From assembly GCA_037176845.1 (NCBI GenBank), contig JAYKXP010000032.1, forward strand, positions 186,001 to 250,000: a stretch of DNA of 64,000 nucleotides. The letters are read 5' to 3'. The translations under genes were made by a program, and so were the position numbers. Within the stretch, counting starts at the first letter, position 1, and every line of letters starts with the position of its first letter. Of this stretch, positions 32,381 to 43,896 are shown piece by piece. This stretch comes from Paramarasmius palmivorus (taxonomy: Eukaryota; Basidiomycota; Agaricomycetes; Agaricales; Marasmiaceae). The notes beneath the pieces are model-generated. The model had not been told where the DNA came from. It saw only the letters and a program-made list of their open reading frames with translations, and did no database searches.

Positions 32381-33153
32381 ATCGCTGTTCTTCAAGTTCG
32401 CCAGCTATTGTGGTAGGTTCCTTTCTCCTGTTCTCATATACATGGCCGAACTCAGCGACGTCGTAGATGCCAGTCTTCTCTCAAATTTCGTTGAACGCAT
32501 AGTGTAGAATGGTCTACAACGAATCAGGTGTGTATCGCTACACTCTGTCCATCGCTGGCTAACATGTAACTCGTTGGGTAGATATGATAGCTTTGTAATT
32601 CTTGGAACCGAAGATTCAATAATTGAGGCCTGGCCTTTCTTGTGTACCGGGCGCACGAACGTGATCCTAGACGGTGCTAATCCGAGTGAGGTTGGTCTTT
32701 TCATCTCGCCAGGGTTAGCTTTTCGCTGATCATACGCTCAGAATTGTCTGTTGACTATATACCTTCGCCGGCACGCATGTGGGTGTCCTTTACGGACTGC
32801 TGTTTCTATCATAATTACAGACTCCTGTAGCACTCTTAATTGTCGTTTTGTATTATAGAAAATTATGTGCCCTGCAGAGACGAGTTACTACTGTGTGAAC
32901 ATTTTAACGGTGCCAGAGCTCTGGGCCAAGCATAGACAGCATCTCTATCATGGACGCACATGTAGTGGTCTTCTCTCCGGGCTACGATACAAAGCCTTCT
33001 TTTGCTCTTCGAAAAACACGTTGTCAAGAAGTGTCTCTGACCAATATCAGTACTATAAATTTACGCGATGCAGTGGGCCCTTATTTCTACCTTTTTATGC
33101 CTCGACTTCTTATCATTCTCCTCTCACCAGAACATCTTCCTTGAATCCAACAA
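32381..33153. other. Spacer upstream of F-box pseudogene G
   Basis: TATAAAT at 33054-33060 is a likely promoter element of the following gene. No other coding or repeat feature recognised. Confidence 0.45.
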
Positions 33154-34909
33154 ATGCACTTACTCGATACATCCCAGCCCATTTCTCGACAGACGATTCT
33201 ATGTGATCAATGTCACCAAACATTCGTTTCCGACCTCTCTCACCCTCCGGTGCCTATGGAGGTGCTGAAATCTCGAGCGGTTCCTACAGGCCCACAGGTC
33301 TCCCAGACCCTCACTTTCATCACGGAAGAAGAGAAGGAGGTTGAACGATACGATACAGAGATTCAGAAGCTGCGTCGCGCCATGGACCGTCTCGAGTCGG
33401 AGAAGGATGAAATACAGGGAAAGATCAGAGATAGAAGAGGCTGGATATCCATTTCGCGTCGGATTCCTTCAGATTTTATCTCTGATCTTTTTGGAGTGTC
33501 TCGGGGCAGGTTCGGACGATGATGACGGTGATGGCCTCGAGCTCTACATCTCGCCCAAACACATCTCTTCGCGCACGCTCTCTCTATCGCACGTGTCGTC
33601 TCAGTGGCGAAACGCTGCTATCTCCCTTCCACAACTGTGGTCTTCCATTACAGTATACCTGGACGCCAGACCCGAATTTCACGACGCAGATAGCTTGGCT
33701 GCCCTGTACCTTCAAAGGGCCAAGAACCATCCACTAAAGCTCCATCTCGTAGTTAGGACAGGCACGTCTCCGGCGATGTTACCACATTATCTTGGCCAGC
33801 AGGGATGCTCTATCCTTCGTGTCTTGATTTCTGCGCTTCCTTGGTGCAGACGTTTGGTAGTCGAGATACCGGATGAGTTTCTCGACTTCCTGTACGACCA
33901 TTACCAAGAAACCCTTTCATATCCCTTGCTAGAATCATTTTCAGACCACATATCAGAAGATGATCGCCAGGGGTCGTTCCTCGAAATTTCGCGCTTCTGG
34001 AGGATTCTCGGTAACGCTCCAAGGTTGAAGAAAATCTGCCTTTCATCAGATTTCCTCGTCGACGCCGACGTGCTTCCATACGGGCAGCTCACTGACGTTG
34101 ACCTACTCAGTGGATACAATGCCGTGTACATACTACAGGTCTGCGCCAATATCACAACCTTCATGGTCACCGGATTTTACGAAAGGAGCCCCTTACTGCT
34201 TGACACACCGGTTGTAGCACAAAACCTTCGGTGCCTTAAACTCCACGGCTGTAATAGCGACGACCTCGCCGCCTTCTTCAAATCAGTCACCTTACCGTCC
34301 TTGATTTCCCTCAGCGTCGACTCTTATTCCCCGGGACGAGGCCCTCCATCGTTGGTGTGGATTTGCGAGGATGAGTTCATCTCGATGTTGGAACGCTCTT
34401 TGGCACCACTGCAGGAGTTGAATTTGCTGTTCGGAGAAGTGTACCCGACCTCCAATGGACTCATGCAGATCCTTCGCCTGTGTCGTCAACTGACGTCGCT
34501 GGAAATTGATACCTCGATGGTAGTATACGACAATTTCACAGAGCAACGAGCATTTGTCCCAAAACTGCTGGAAGGGCTCATGGTGGCAGAAGGCTCCCCT
34601 CATGGCCCGTGTATGGCCCCACGGCTCGCGGAGATCGTTATGAAAGAGGAGGCAACCTCAGAAAGTGCCGCGCTTCGTATAGCTGAAGCAGCCCTTAGCA
34701 TGGCACAGTCCCGGGTTTCGAGCGAGGCCCCCTCATTGAAGAGACTACAATTAAACCTCAAATATCGTGCCAACCCTGGAGTCGAGGCTTCGACTTCTCA
34801 GATGCTAAAAGAGGAGTGCTTTGAACTGGCAAGGAAGGGATTGGTATGTGAATTTTTTCTGGAAGTGTCTTCCCGGAAGACCAGTGCGGAGGTGGTTCAA
34901 ACATACTAA
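33154..34909 (+). pseudogene. F-box/LRR-like paralogue G, frameshifted
   Basis: The first part (from 33154) carries the LCDQC pair, the coiled coil and the start of the F-box (SRRIPSD). At about 33472 the family similarity jumps to another frame, which continues with ILSLIFLECLG, SHVSSQWRNA and the whole LRR-like region to 34909. Comparison with H and I indicates loss of two bases (or gain of one) within the codons for S-E/D-I. No GT...AG intron spans the site. Apart from this one lesion the gene looks intact, so it is either a very young pseudogene or a sequencing error. Confidence 0.8.
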
Positions 34910-35470
34910 GTAGTATTCGTATGGCAGATTTTGTTCCGTATGTACACCTTGATTATCCACCATCGCATAGTGAAATTTTGTACGACTTGGCCCTTGATAG
35001 TTCAACGGGGATGGAGCGAAATAACAAAGTCATGGCTTGAATGCATGACTCACTGAGCTTTCACTTACACCACCACCCGACCACCACCATCGCTTCCACA
35101 ACTCCGAGTTTGACGCTTCCATTCACACCATTAGCCACGCAAAACGCCAACTCTCCAGTCCAGTTGATCAACGCTGTCCGACGGGCTTCGATGTTTTGGG
35201 AGCTCTACATGGCACACCCATATACGACTGAATGCATGGCACATAATGTCACATTTGGATCTAGAGGCAGTCTAGAGGACCATGGAGTACAGCCTTGTGG
35301 ATTCTTTTTGGATGTAGTCGAGATGTAGTGAATCCGGGTCCCCAGATTGTCCCCAGGATCAGTCATTTTTTTTTCCAACTTCGCTCGACTCCGCAGGAGA
35401 AATTGGTGAGCACTCCCAACATTTCCACAATCCTAATTCACCTCAAACTTATGCATTTACCACATAAGCT
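34910..35470. other. Spacer and 5'-UTR intron of gene H
   Basis: A GTGAGC...CATAAG intron (about 35406-35468) ends two bases before the ATG of gene H. A 95-codon open frame (35041-35328) has no family resemblance and was not accepted. Confidence 0.45.
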
Positions 35471-37216
35471 ATGCTTTCTGAACAGCTCCTTATCCCCAAT
35501 GCACAACAATCTACACCTCGACGAACAATTCTATGCGACAAATGTCATAACACATTTATTTCCAACCTCTCACATCCGCCTGTACCTGTGAAGCTGCTAA
35601 AATCTCACGAAATTCCTACAGACATGCAGGTCTCCCAAACCCTTGCTGTTATCGTGGATGAAGAGAAGGAAGTCAACCGTTACATTGTGGAGATTCAAAA
35701 GTTGCGCCGTGCAATGGATCGCTTGGAGTCGGAGAAGGCTGAGATTCAGGGAAGGATCAGAGACAGGAAAGGGTGGATATCAGCTTCACGTCGAATCCCT
35801 TCCGAGATTCTGTCCACAATCTTCTTGGAGTACTTCACGAATAATGAACACACTCTCGAAATTGGTACCAAACACATATCAGCGCCCACACTTCATCTGT
35901 CACACGTATCGTCCCACTGGCGAAATACCACCATTTCTCTTCCAAAGATGTGGTCTCGTTTTACAGTGTCCATAAACGACAACGTTGAGCTTCGTAGTGC
36001 GGAGGATCTGATTGCCCTATACCTTCAAAGGGCTGGTAATCACGCATTGACGCTCCATCTGAGGGTCGGCATAGCGGCACCCCAGGAGACGTTGATACCT
36101 CGCCTGGGTAGGCATGGCCGCTCCATTCTGCGCATTCTCGTTCAAGCACTACCTCGTTGTAAAGAAGTATCGGTCGGGGTGCAGGACGACTTCCTATGGA
36201 CCTTCGATCAAAGTCTCTTGAACAGCATCTCATTCCCCCTGCTGGAGACCTTTTCAGATATATTCACGGACTACGACCGCCAGCTGAGCCCCTTTGATGA
36301 GGAGGCCACCTTCTGGAGACCCTTAGCTGATGCCCCGATGTTGAGGAGCGTCTTCCTTTCGTCCGATTTCCTCATTAACGCCAACATGCTCCCATACGGT
36401 CAGCTTACAACAGTGCATCTGTGCAGTGCACCCCTTCGCCATGCGTTACACATCTTCCAAGTCTGCACGAACCTGTCGATCCTCACGCTCGAGGGGCTGT
36501 ACGAAGGGACCGAGCCTCTCAATACACCAACCATGGCACAAAATCTCACTCGCCTCGACCTCCGCGATTGTTTCAGCGACGACCTCTCCTGCTTATTTGA
36601 ATCCGTCACACTGCCATCATTGGTCTGCCTTGGTGTCGACGCTTCAATTCCTATAGACGATGACATGGGGGAAGCAATGATTTGGCATTGCGAATCTCAG
36701 TTCATCTCTATGCTGCGACGTTCTTCTGCATCTTTGCAGGAGCTGTCTCTCAAATTCAACGAGGTCTACTTGACCCCCAGCGGAGTCAAGGAACTCCTGT
36801 CATTATGTTCTCAGTTGACTTCTTTGAAAGTCCATGCGTCGACAAGCCCGTTGGAGGACATGGAGCAATGGGCAATAGTCCCTCAGCTACTTCAGCAGCT
36901 TGTTTCAGAAGCTTCACATGGATCAACGCTGGCCCCGCGATTGACGGCGATTGATTTACAAGAGGAGATCTTTTCCGAGAGCGCCGCAGTTCGTGTTGCT
37001 GAAGCGGCCCTCGGGATGGTAGAGTCGCGGGGATCGAGTAATGCTAGCGAACCTGTGTTGAGGAAGACACAAGTGGTTCTTGTTCTGCACGAGCCCCGTA
37101 GCGATGGAACTAGAGGCGAAGTGGGGACTTCTCAGATGTTCGTGGATGAATGTTTAGAACTTGGGAAGAAAGGATCAGAACTCAAGATTCTTTTCAGGGT
37201 TGAGCCGTTGGAATAA
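35471..37216 (+). CDS. F-box/LRR-like protein H
   Basis: 581 residues, one coding exon; forms a subgroup with G and I, all in the same direction. It begins MLSEQLLIPN, then LCDKC, a coiled coil (EEKEVNRYIVEIQKLRRAMDR), the F-box-like SRRIPSEILSTIFLEYF and SHVSSHWRNT. The LRR-like region has well spaced LTxLxL elements such as LTRLDLRDC and LQELSLKFNEVY. Unlike B-F there is no long acidic tail. Presumed SCF adaptor; target unknown. Confidence 0.9.
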   Translation: MLSEQLLIPNAQQSTPRRTILCDKCHNTFISNLSHPPVPVKLLKSHEIPTDMQVSQTLAVIVDEEKEVNRYIVEIQKLRRAMDRLESEKAEIQGRIRDRKGWISASRRIPSEILSTIFLEYFTNNEHTLEIGTKHISAPTLHLSHVSSHWRNTTISLPKMWSRFTVSINDNVELRSAEDLIALYLQRAGNHALTLHLRVGIAAPQETLIPRLGRHGRSILRILVQALPRCKEVSVGVQDDFLWTFDQSLLNSISFPLLETFSDIFTDYDRQLSPFDEEATFWRPLADAPMLRSVFLSSDFLINANMLPYGQLTTVHLCSAPLRHALHIFQVCTNLSILTLEGLYEGTEPLNTPTMAQNLTRLDLRDCFSDDLSCLFESVTLPSLVCLGVDASIPIDDDMGEAMIWHCESQFISMLRRSSASLQELSLKFNEVYLTPSGVKELLSLCSQLTSLKVHASTSPLEDMEQWAIVPQLLQQLVSEASHGSTLAPRLTAIDLQEEIFSESAAVRVAEAALGMVESRGSSNASEPVLRKTQVVLVLHEPRSDGTRGEVGTSQMFVDECLELGKKGSELKILFRVEPLE

Positions 37217-37656
37217 TTCAATTACTGCTGCCAATTAGGGATATGACTGTAATATTTCCTAAACGGTTATCAATGTTGGCGCTGTTGTGGCGTATTCCGC
37301 GAACTCCGTGGAATTTCTTCCTAACTAGCACCCTAAGCTCTCACCAACGACCATGCCATGCCATAACTCCTCACACTTCCAATACTTTTACCGGTGCCCA
37401 TGCATGGAAGTAGTGCCTATCTTCTGATTGAACGCGTTGCCGGCAAGCCTTCGATGCTTGGAACCTCAATGGGGTAGACCACAACTCCCTCATCATTCAC
37501 AAATACGCCACAGGACGCGTTGATGATGGTGCCATATTCGGATTTTGAGACTGGCTGTAGTCCCTCGCGCTATCTATTTAATCGACGCGTGGTGAGCTAT
37601 TTTGACTCCAGGCCATCGCCATCTAACTGGAATAAAGGCAATAGAGAACAAGACTA
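37217..37656. other. Spacer between F-box genes H and I
   Basis: No coding signal or repeat recognised. Confidence 0.45.
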
Positions 37657-37716
37657 GTGAGTGCTCTCGGGTGTCTCATGATCCAACTCAAGACTTATCT
37701 GCCTTTTTCTTACCAG
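37657..37716 (+). other. 5'-UTR intron of F-box gene I
   Basis: GTGAGT...TTACCAG, 60 nt, ending three bases before the ATG at 37720. The reading frame is open through this intron but no ATG precedes it, so 37720 was chosen as the start. Confidence 0.6.
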
Positions 37717-37719
37717 ATC

Positions 37720-39504
37720 ATGTTCTCTGAACAGGTTCCTCTTCTCAACATCCACCAGTCTACTCCTCGACGAACGACCTTGTGCGATAAATGTCACAAT
37801 ACATTTGTTTCCCACACCCCGCATCCCCCTGTACCTACGGAGCTGTTGAAATCCTGTGGTGTCCCAACGAACATACAGATCTCCGAGACCCTTTCTTTTA
37901 TCGCAGACGAAGAGAGGGAAATCGATCGTTACGACGTGGAAATTCTGAAGCTGCGTCATGCCATGGACTGCCTCGAGTCAGAGAAGGCTGAGATGCGGGA
38001 AAAGATCAGGGATAGAAAGGGTTGGATATCCGCTTTGCGTCGCATTCCTCCAGAGATTTTGTCCCAGGTCCTCCAGGAGTGGTCCGATATGGACGAATAC
38101 GATCTGGAAGTCAGGACCCAGGAAATTTCGGCGCACACTCTTCGCATGTCGCATGTTTCGTCCCAGTGGCGTAACGTGATTATTTCCCTTCCACGATTAT
38201 GGTCTCGTTTTGCAGTCTCCATGGAAGACACAATCAAGTTTCGCAATGCGGATGATTTGATCAATCTTCACCTTGAAAGAGCTGGAAGTCACCCATTGTT
38301 GCTCCATCTTATAGTGAAGACAAAAGCGCCTCCGGAGGAGTTATTTGAAAGTCGTCTTGGTCCGCATGGAGACTCTATCCTTCGAACCATGGCCCGAGCG
38401 TTACCACGTTGCAAGGAGCTCTATCTTGGGGTGGAAGATGAATTTCTCCTGTTACTGGAAAAAGGCCTTCAGGGAAGCTCATTCCCCATGTTGGAGTCGT
38501 TTTCGGACGAATTCACGGACGGTCACCGTCCGTGGAGCTCATCTGATAACCAAGTGGTTTCAAGCTTCTGTGCCCACTTGCATAACGCCCCGAGGCTGAG
38601 AAGATTATTCCTTGCGTCCGATTATCTGATCCGTACCGTCATGCTCCCATATGGCCAGCTCACCAGGATACACCTGATCACTCTATCTCTTACTGTCGCC
38701 AAGCACATCCTGCAGGTCTGTACGAGCCTCTCAGCATTGACAGTTGAGGGGCTCTGCGACCCCGTTGCTCCTCTTCCCGTCCCTGCTGTCTTGCAGAACC
38801 TTACCTATCTCGACTTCCGCGGTTGCAATACTGACTGTCTAACTGCACTCTTCCAATCGGTCACTTTGCCGTCGGCAACGTACCTCAGTATCGACGCCCA
38901 TCTTCCCCCGCATAGCGACTTTGGTAGGACAGTCGCATGGCACAGCGAGACCGAATTCATCTCCATGCTGGAACGTTCCGCGGCCCCATTGCAGGAGGTC
39001 CATTTATTTTTCAACGACGTCTACATGACCTCCGATAGATTGGCAAAACTTCTGCCTTTGTGTCCTCAGTTGACTTCTTTGGAAGTCTCAGTATCGACAA
39101 GGCCGGAAGACAACATGGAGCAATGGGCGATGGTACCTCAACTACTTCAGCAACTTGTCGCGGAAGGTTCATCCCATGAGCTGTCATTAGCCCCGCGATT
39201 GGCCCAGATCGATTTGTCTGAGAGGGTCGTTCTGGAGAGTACTGCTCTCAGTATAGCAGAATTAGCCCTTCGGATGGCGGAGTCACGGAGATTGGGTAGT
39301 GATGGGATGCAGGTGCTGAAGAAAGTACGAGTAGAGTGTGTTTTACAGTCCGGGGATAAAGGGCAAACCTCTCATATGTTGAAGGATGAATGCCTGGTGC
39401 TTGGTACTAAGGGACTAGAATGCGAACTTATTTTGAAGCTTGAGCAATCGGCGGCTGAGGAGGTCTGGGAATTGGATGCTGATGAAGAGCCACTGATATA
39501 TTGA
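37720..39504 (+). CDS. F-box/LRR-like protein I
   Basis: 594 residues, one coding exon, closest to H. It begins MFSEQVPLLNIHQ, then LCDKC, the coiled coil with EEREIDRYDVEILKLRHAMD, the F-box-like LRRIPPEILSQVLQEW, SHVSSQWRNV and the LRR-like region, including LDFRGCNTDCLTALF and LQEVHLFF. The C-terminus ends acidic (ELDADEEPLIY) but short. The 3' ends of G, H and I share SESAALRIAEAAL-type and EECFELARKG-type segments. Presumed SCF adaptor. Confidence 0.9.
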   Translation: MFSEQVPLLNIHQSTPRRTTLCDKCHNTFVSHTPHPPVPTELLKSCGVPTNIQISETLSFIADEEREIDRYDVEILKLRHAMDCLESEKAEMREKIRDRKGWISALRRIPPEILSQVLQEWSDMDEYDLEVRTQEISAHTLRMSHVSSQWRNVIISLPRLWSRFAVSMEDTIKFRNADDLINLHLERAGSHPLLLHLIVKTKAPPEELFESRLGPHGDSILRTMARALPRCKELYLGVEDEFLLLLEKGLQGSSFPMLESFSDEFTDGHRPWSSSDNQVVSSFCAHLHNAPRLRRLFLASDYLIRTVMLPYGQLTRIHLITLSLTVAKHILQVCTSLSALTVEGLCDPVAPLPVPAVLQNLTYLDFRGCNTDCLTALFQSVTLPSATYLSIDAHLPPHSDFGRTVAWHSETEFISMLERSAAPLQEVHLFFNDVYMTSDRLAKLLPLCPQLTSLEVSVSTRPEDNMEQWAMVPQLLQQLVAEGSSHELSLAPRLAQIDLSERVVLESTALSIAELALRMAESRRLGSDGMQVLKKVRVECVLQSGDKGQTSHMLKDECLVLGTKGLECELILKLEQSAAEEVWELDADEEPLIY

Positions 39505-39664
39505 AAGGTTCGTTAATAGTGATTAGCGCCACAGTGCTTGCGTTGCACTGTACAAGTCTACTAGGCCAATACGTTTTACAATATCTTTGGGTCGAGACTG
39601 AATAGATTTACAACGTTAGCAAACGTCAACAGAGTGAAAAATAGTTAGATACCTCTGGTGTAAC

Positions 39665-41239
39665 CTAGTGTTCAATCCAACTATGATACCTTTCAATCGT
39701 CATCTCTAACCCCAAGCAGCGAAAAGCAGAAAACTCCTCTATATCCGCATCATCGCTATGACCGATTATAGCGATGTCCGCAGCTCGCAGCCGACCTTGC
39801 CTGGATCGTAACACTTCCAGTAAGAGCTGTAGGTTGACGTCAGCGTGCACCACTAGAGCAATGCTGGCAAGATGAGGAAGCAATGGTTTGGAGGATGAAG
39901 AGGAATTGTCGAGACAAAAGCTTTCTAGGAAGGCAGGGATCACGATATTGTTCTCCTGACGCCCGTCTGCATGCAGACTACATTCCTCGATGGTAAGGCT
40001 TGAGATGTGTGGCATCTGCTGGAAAAGATGCAAAACGTCCTTGCCGGTTATGGGAGCCCATTTGAAGTGAAGGCGCGTGATGTTGCACGAGGATCGTGCT
40101 AGGAAATCGACAATGGGTTTATTATCCCAGGAGTGCGGTGAAAATTGGAATTGGAGGCCTTCGTGTTTAGGGGAAGGTCCACCAATCGCTAAAGAAACTA
40201 GCCCCGGGGCCGTTAAAGAATTGAAACTGTGGATGATGTGTGTATGCTGCATCGCCCCTACTTCAAGTTTTTTCAACTTCTTCATGAGAATCTGACCCCT
40301 ATAACCTTCATCCACATTGTAACCAAAGTCATGCAAGCCTAAATGCTCCAGACAGTCCCAGCTTGGATCGTTGAGAAAGTAGAATGCTGAAGAGGCATAC
40401 CAGTCGCCGAGCTTCAAACATGCGATTTGTCTTTTCTGCAAAATCAACTCGTCCGCGCTATCAATCCGAGCGACGCTCAGAATGGGGCAGGCACTGAACA
40501 AATCGAGAGTAGGCTCTTGAACGACCTCGTATTCGCCCAGGCCCCCGACGCACAATTCTCGGAGTAAGGGGAGTCGTCCACGGATGGGTGCCCAAAGAGG
40601 TAGGTTGAGTGTGTGTTCCTGAATAAAGAGATCCAGCGATGCCCAGCGATGTGAATGGTGAACAAGAGCACTGATCATATTCACAAGATATGAGGGCGGA
40701 GGGGATTCGGGAACCCCGAATAGATCTAACTTCAATACCAAAGGATAGTCGCCCGAACGATCCAAAAAACGTTGCAAAACGCGTACTAGGCGGTTCCCAT
40801 CCGTCGAGGACAACATATCCCTCGGAAGGTCCGGAGGGATAGGATGATCATGGAGTACGACAAGTTCAAGATAGGACCACAGGTATGGCGTTGCGAAGGC
40901 AACTTCTCTCCAACGGCCACAGACCATAGAAAGTTGTACTGGTGGCGGAAGTGAAGACAGGTCCAGGGTGAATTCTCCGCGCAAAATCATAAATATGTGC
41001 GCCAAAAGTTCGGTGGGGAGTCGATGAATGGGTGCCAGCAATGATTTATACGTCTTCTCTGCCTCCAACAAACGTTTCCTTTCCGCGTCCAAAATCGATA
41101 GCCTATCCTTCAACGCGTCTGTTTCCGCTTGACAAACTTCTAATGCCTTCTGAATGTCCACTAAAAACTGCGAAGCGGAGTCTCTGTCTGACGGCGAGAC
41201 AACACGTCTCACGAGTGTATTCATCCTTGAAGCATCCAT
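39665..41239 (-). CDS. Distinct F-box/LRR-like protein J
   Basis: 524 residues, one exon, only distantly related to the A-I family. There is no N-terminal CxxC. It has a coiled coil (FLVDIQKALEVCQAETDALKDRL, described as residues about 30-80), then the F-box-like IHRLPTELLAHIF and VCGRWREVAF, then an LRR-like region (ITRLHFKWAP, ISSLTIEEC). This layout, coiled coil, F-box, short LRRs, is the standard agaric F-box family. The frame is open 13 codons further upstream but only without an ATG. It is convergent with F-box gene I, 160 bp apart. Confidence 0.85.
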   Translation of the reverse strand: MDASRMNTLVRRVVSPSDRDSASQFLVDIQKALEVCQAETDALKDRLSILDAERKRLLEAEKTYKSLLAPIHRLPTELLAHIFMILRGEFTLDLSSLPPPVQLSMVCGRWREVAFATPYLWSYLELVVLHDHPIPPDLPRDMLSSTDGNRLVRVLQRFLDRSGDYPLVLKLDLFGVPESPPPSYLVNMISALVHHSHRWASLDLFIQEHTLNLPLWAPIRGRLPLLRELCVGGLGEYEVVQEPTLDLFSACPILSVARIDSADELILQKRQIACLKLGDWYASSAFYFLNDPSWDCLEHLGLHDFGYNVDEGYRGQILMKKLKKLEVGAMQHTHIIHSFNSLTAPGLVSLAIGGPSPKHEGLQFQFSPHSWDNKPIVDFLARSSCNITRLHFKWAPITGKDVLHLFQQMPHISSLTIEECSLHADGRQENNIVIPAFLESFCLDNSSSSSKPLLPHLASIALVVHADVNLQLLLEVLRSRQGRLRAADIAIIGHSDDADIEEFSAFRCLGLEMTIERYHSWIEH

Positions 41240-41774
41240 ATCAACGCTTCTGGTCGAGAGAAAGGACCCTATTGTCACAGTTATTGTGCTCAGGACGCGT
41301 TGAAAGGGTCAAGAGTCGTGAGTGCTTACAGGTACTGCAAAAATAATATTTTCGCAGGTATTGCCAACCCCTCGCCTTTCGATGAATTTGAGAATGTTTT
41401 CTTCCAGAATTATGGTCTGCGATATGTGATGGAGGAGGGAGTACTGGGTTTTTGAGTACCGAGGCTTGACGTGGTTGTGGGAACAGACTGAGAGAAAGGA
41501 CAATCGCGGCGCGCCATTTCAAGTTTCCTTCCTCTACGCGACCGTATCCCCAGCATTTCGCTAGACTGCTCTCTCAGTCACAGGAATATCCATGTTTCGA
41601 CTTGGGGCGGAAATAAGAGTATTTTCATTTGAACTCGCACAACGAATCAATCATTTACTAACAGCACCGTTCCCATTACAATTCGGACGCTTTTTTAAGA
41701 GGCGTCGAGATGGTTGAACTTGGAGTTCATCTAACTATGTTTATTCCCTTCCATTGGATACTGACTAGGGCCTA
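41240..41774. other. Promoter region of F-box gene J
   Basis: No coding signal or repeat recognised. Confidence 0.4.
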
Positions 41775-42180
41775 TAGACTTCGCGCTTCTGTACCCTGCG
41801 CTTGTTGCCCAATGGTTGAAAGCAAAGGCACGGGTCGTCCCACCGAACTATTCCATTGCTAACACCCGTCCATTGAACAATACAAGCTAAGCTGGTACAC
41901 CCAAAGGTGCTTCTCATAAACGAGTGAAGCGTTGATTACCTGGAAGACAACATGCTTTTACGGGTTGGTACCAAAGAAGTTGAATGAAACTCGATTCATT
42001 TTCTTCTCCGATATTGTGGATTTCCACGTAGTAAATATACCTCGAAACTCTGAGCTCTGGTTCTAGCCATCAGCGATACACTGTACAGCGGGGCTCACTG
42101 CGATTCCATTTTTAACGTTCAAGTCGGTGCGAAGTCGAAGGCAAGTCGAGTTCGCTCATCCTAAGCTACAAGCATTGATA
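41775..42180 (+). pseudogene. Internally deleted relic of the alpha/beta hydrolase
   Basis: The first ~190 bases align by eye with exon 2 of the hydrolase at 25673 (LLYxxLVAQW segment, the CCATT(A/G)(G/A)ACAA segment and the GATGCTT...CTTTTA(T/C)GG segment). About 42095-42150 aligns with its C-terminal part (GGGG(C/T)NCACTG...GTCGG(C/T)GCGAA(A/G)TCGAAGG). The middle, including the GDSAG nucleophile region, is missing and stops and frameshifts are present. It is a decayed second copy about 16 kb from the intact gene, on the same strand. Confidence 0.65.
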
Positions 42181-42736
42181 TGGAAGAGGCATAGAGTCCG
42201 CGGCCGATAGAGTTTGAGACGGGCTGAAAAAGTTGCCCTAGGCCTAAAAGTCAGTCAAGCCATTCAACAGCATTACCAGGATGATCATGATGCATACCAT
42301 ACAAAGGCAGTGCGACCGGGAAGGTTTGACGTCGAATACGCTACCCCAAAAAGTATCATTAGAGCATCAACAAACAGAAAAGAATACTTACGAGCTTTCC
42401 CCGATCGAGATTCGGGTGAACTGTAGCAGTAAAACTAATGAATCAGACGGTGGTGGTCCGTCCAAAAGGCCTCAGCGGTATCATGCCGTTACTGACATTG
42501 AGAATGAACATTTTAGAAAGCAGTTACAGCTTTTGAAGACATACCAGTGCTTATGTGTCGCTTGACATGACATTCCATGGCATCGTGGCTGTTGCTTACT
42601 AAGCAGGGCAATTGGGAGAGAAATTGCGGGAGGAGTTGGCAGATACTCCCATACGCCCTACTGCGACAACATGCCACCACCTCACTATGACTTTCTTATA
42701 AAGGTGTGTAGAGAATACACTGAATAACCGCTCAAA
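42181..42736. other. Spacer and Sec4 promoter
   Basis: TATAAAG at 42697-42703 lies 34 bases before the Sec4 ATG. A 70-90 codon open frame around 42214-42565 has no recognisable motif. Confidence 0.5.
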
Positions 42737-43659
<923 letters not shown>

Positions 43660-43896
43660 GCGGTGCATATGGGTTTATCTGCATGTAGATACTGTACACA
43701 TACCACCTACCTCCGCCAGTGGCACGATGCTCAGTTCATCCCTCCATGCCATCCATACACATTTATTTATCCTCGTGTCTCTTCACCTCATCTTCTAGCA
43801 GCTTAGGATCCTTTTGACGATACATATTGTAATACACCAAAGTAACGATGGACTTGTATATGAAATACTCGTTCAGTAGAAATCACTGAGGCCTGA

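Noticed and set aside
35041..35328. 95-codon open frame upstream of F-box gene H
   Set aside because: Low-complexity start, no family resemblance, and no relation to the gene order of the cluster.
42214..42565. Possible small gene upstream of SEC4
   Set aside because: Lies in the SEC4 promoter area; no ATG-supported conserved protein and no motif.
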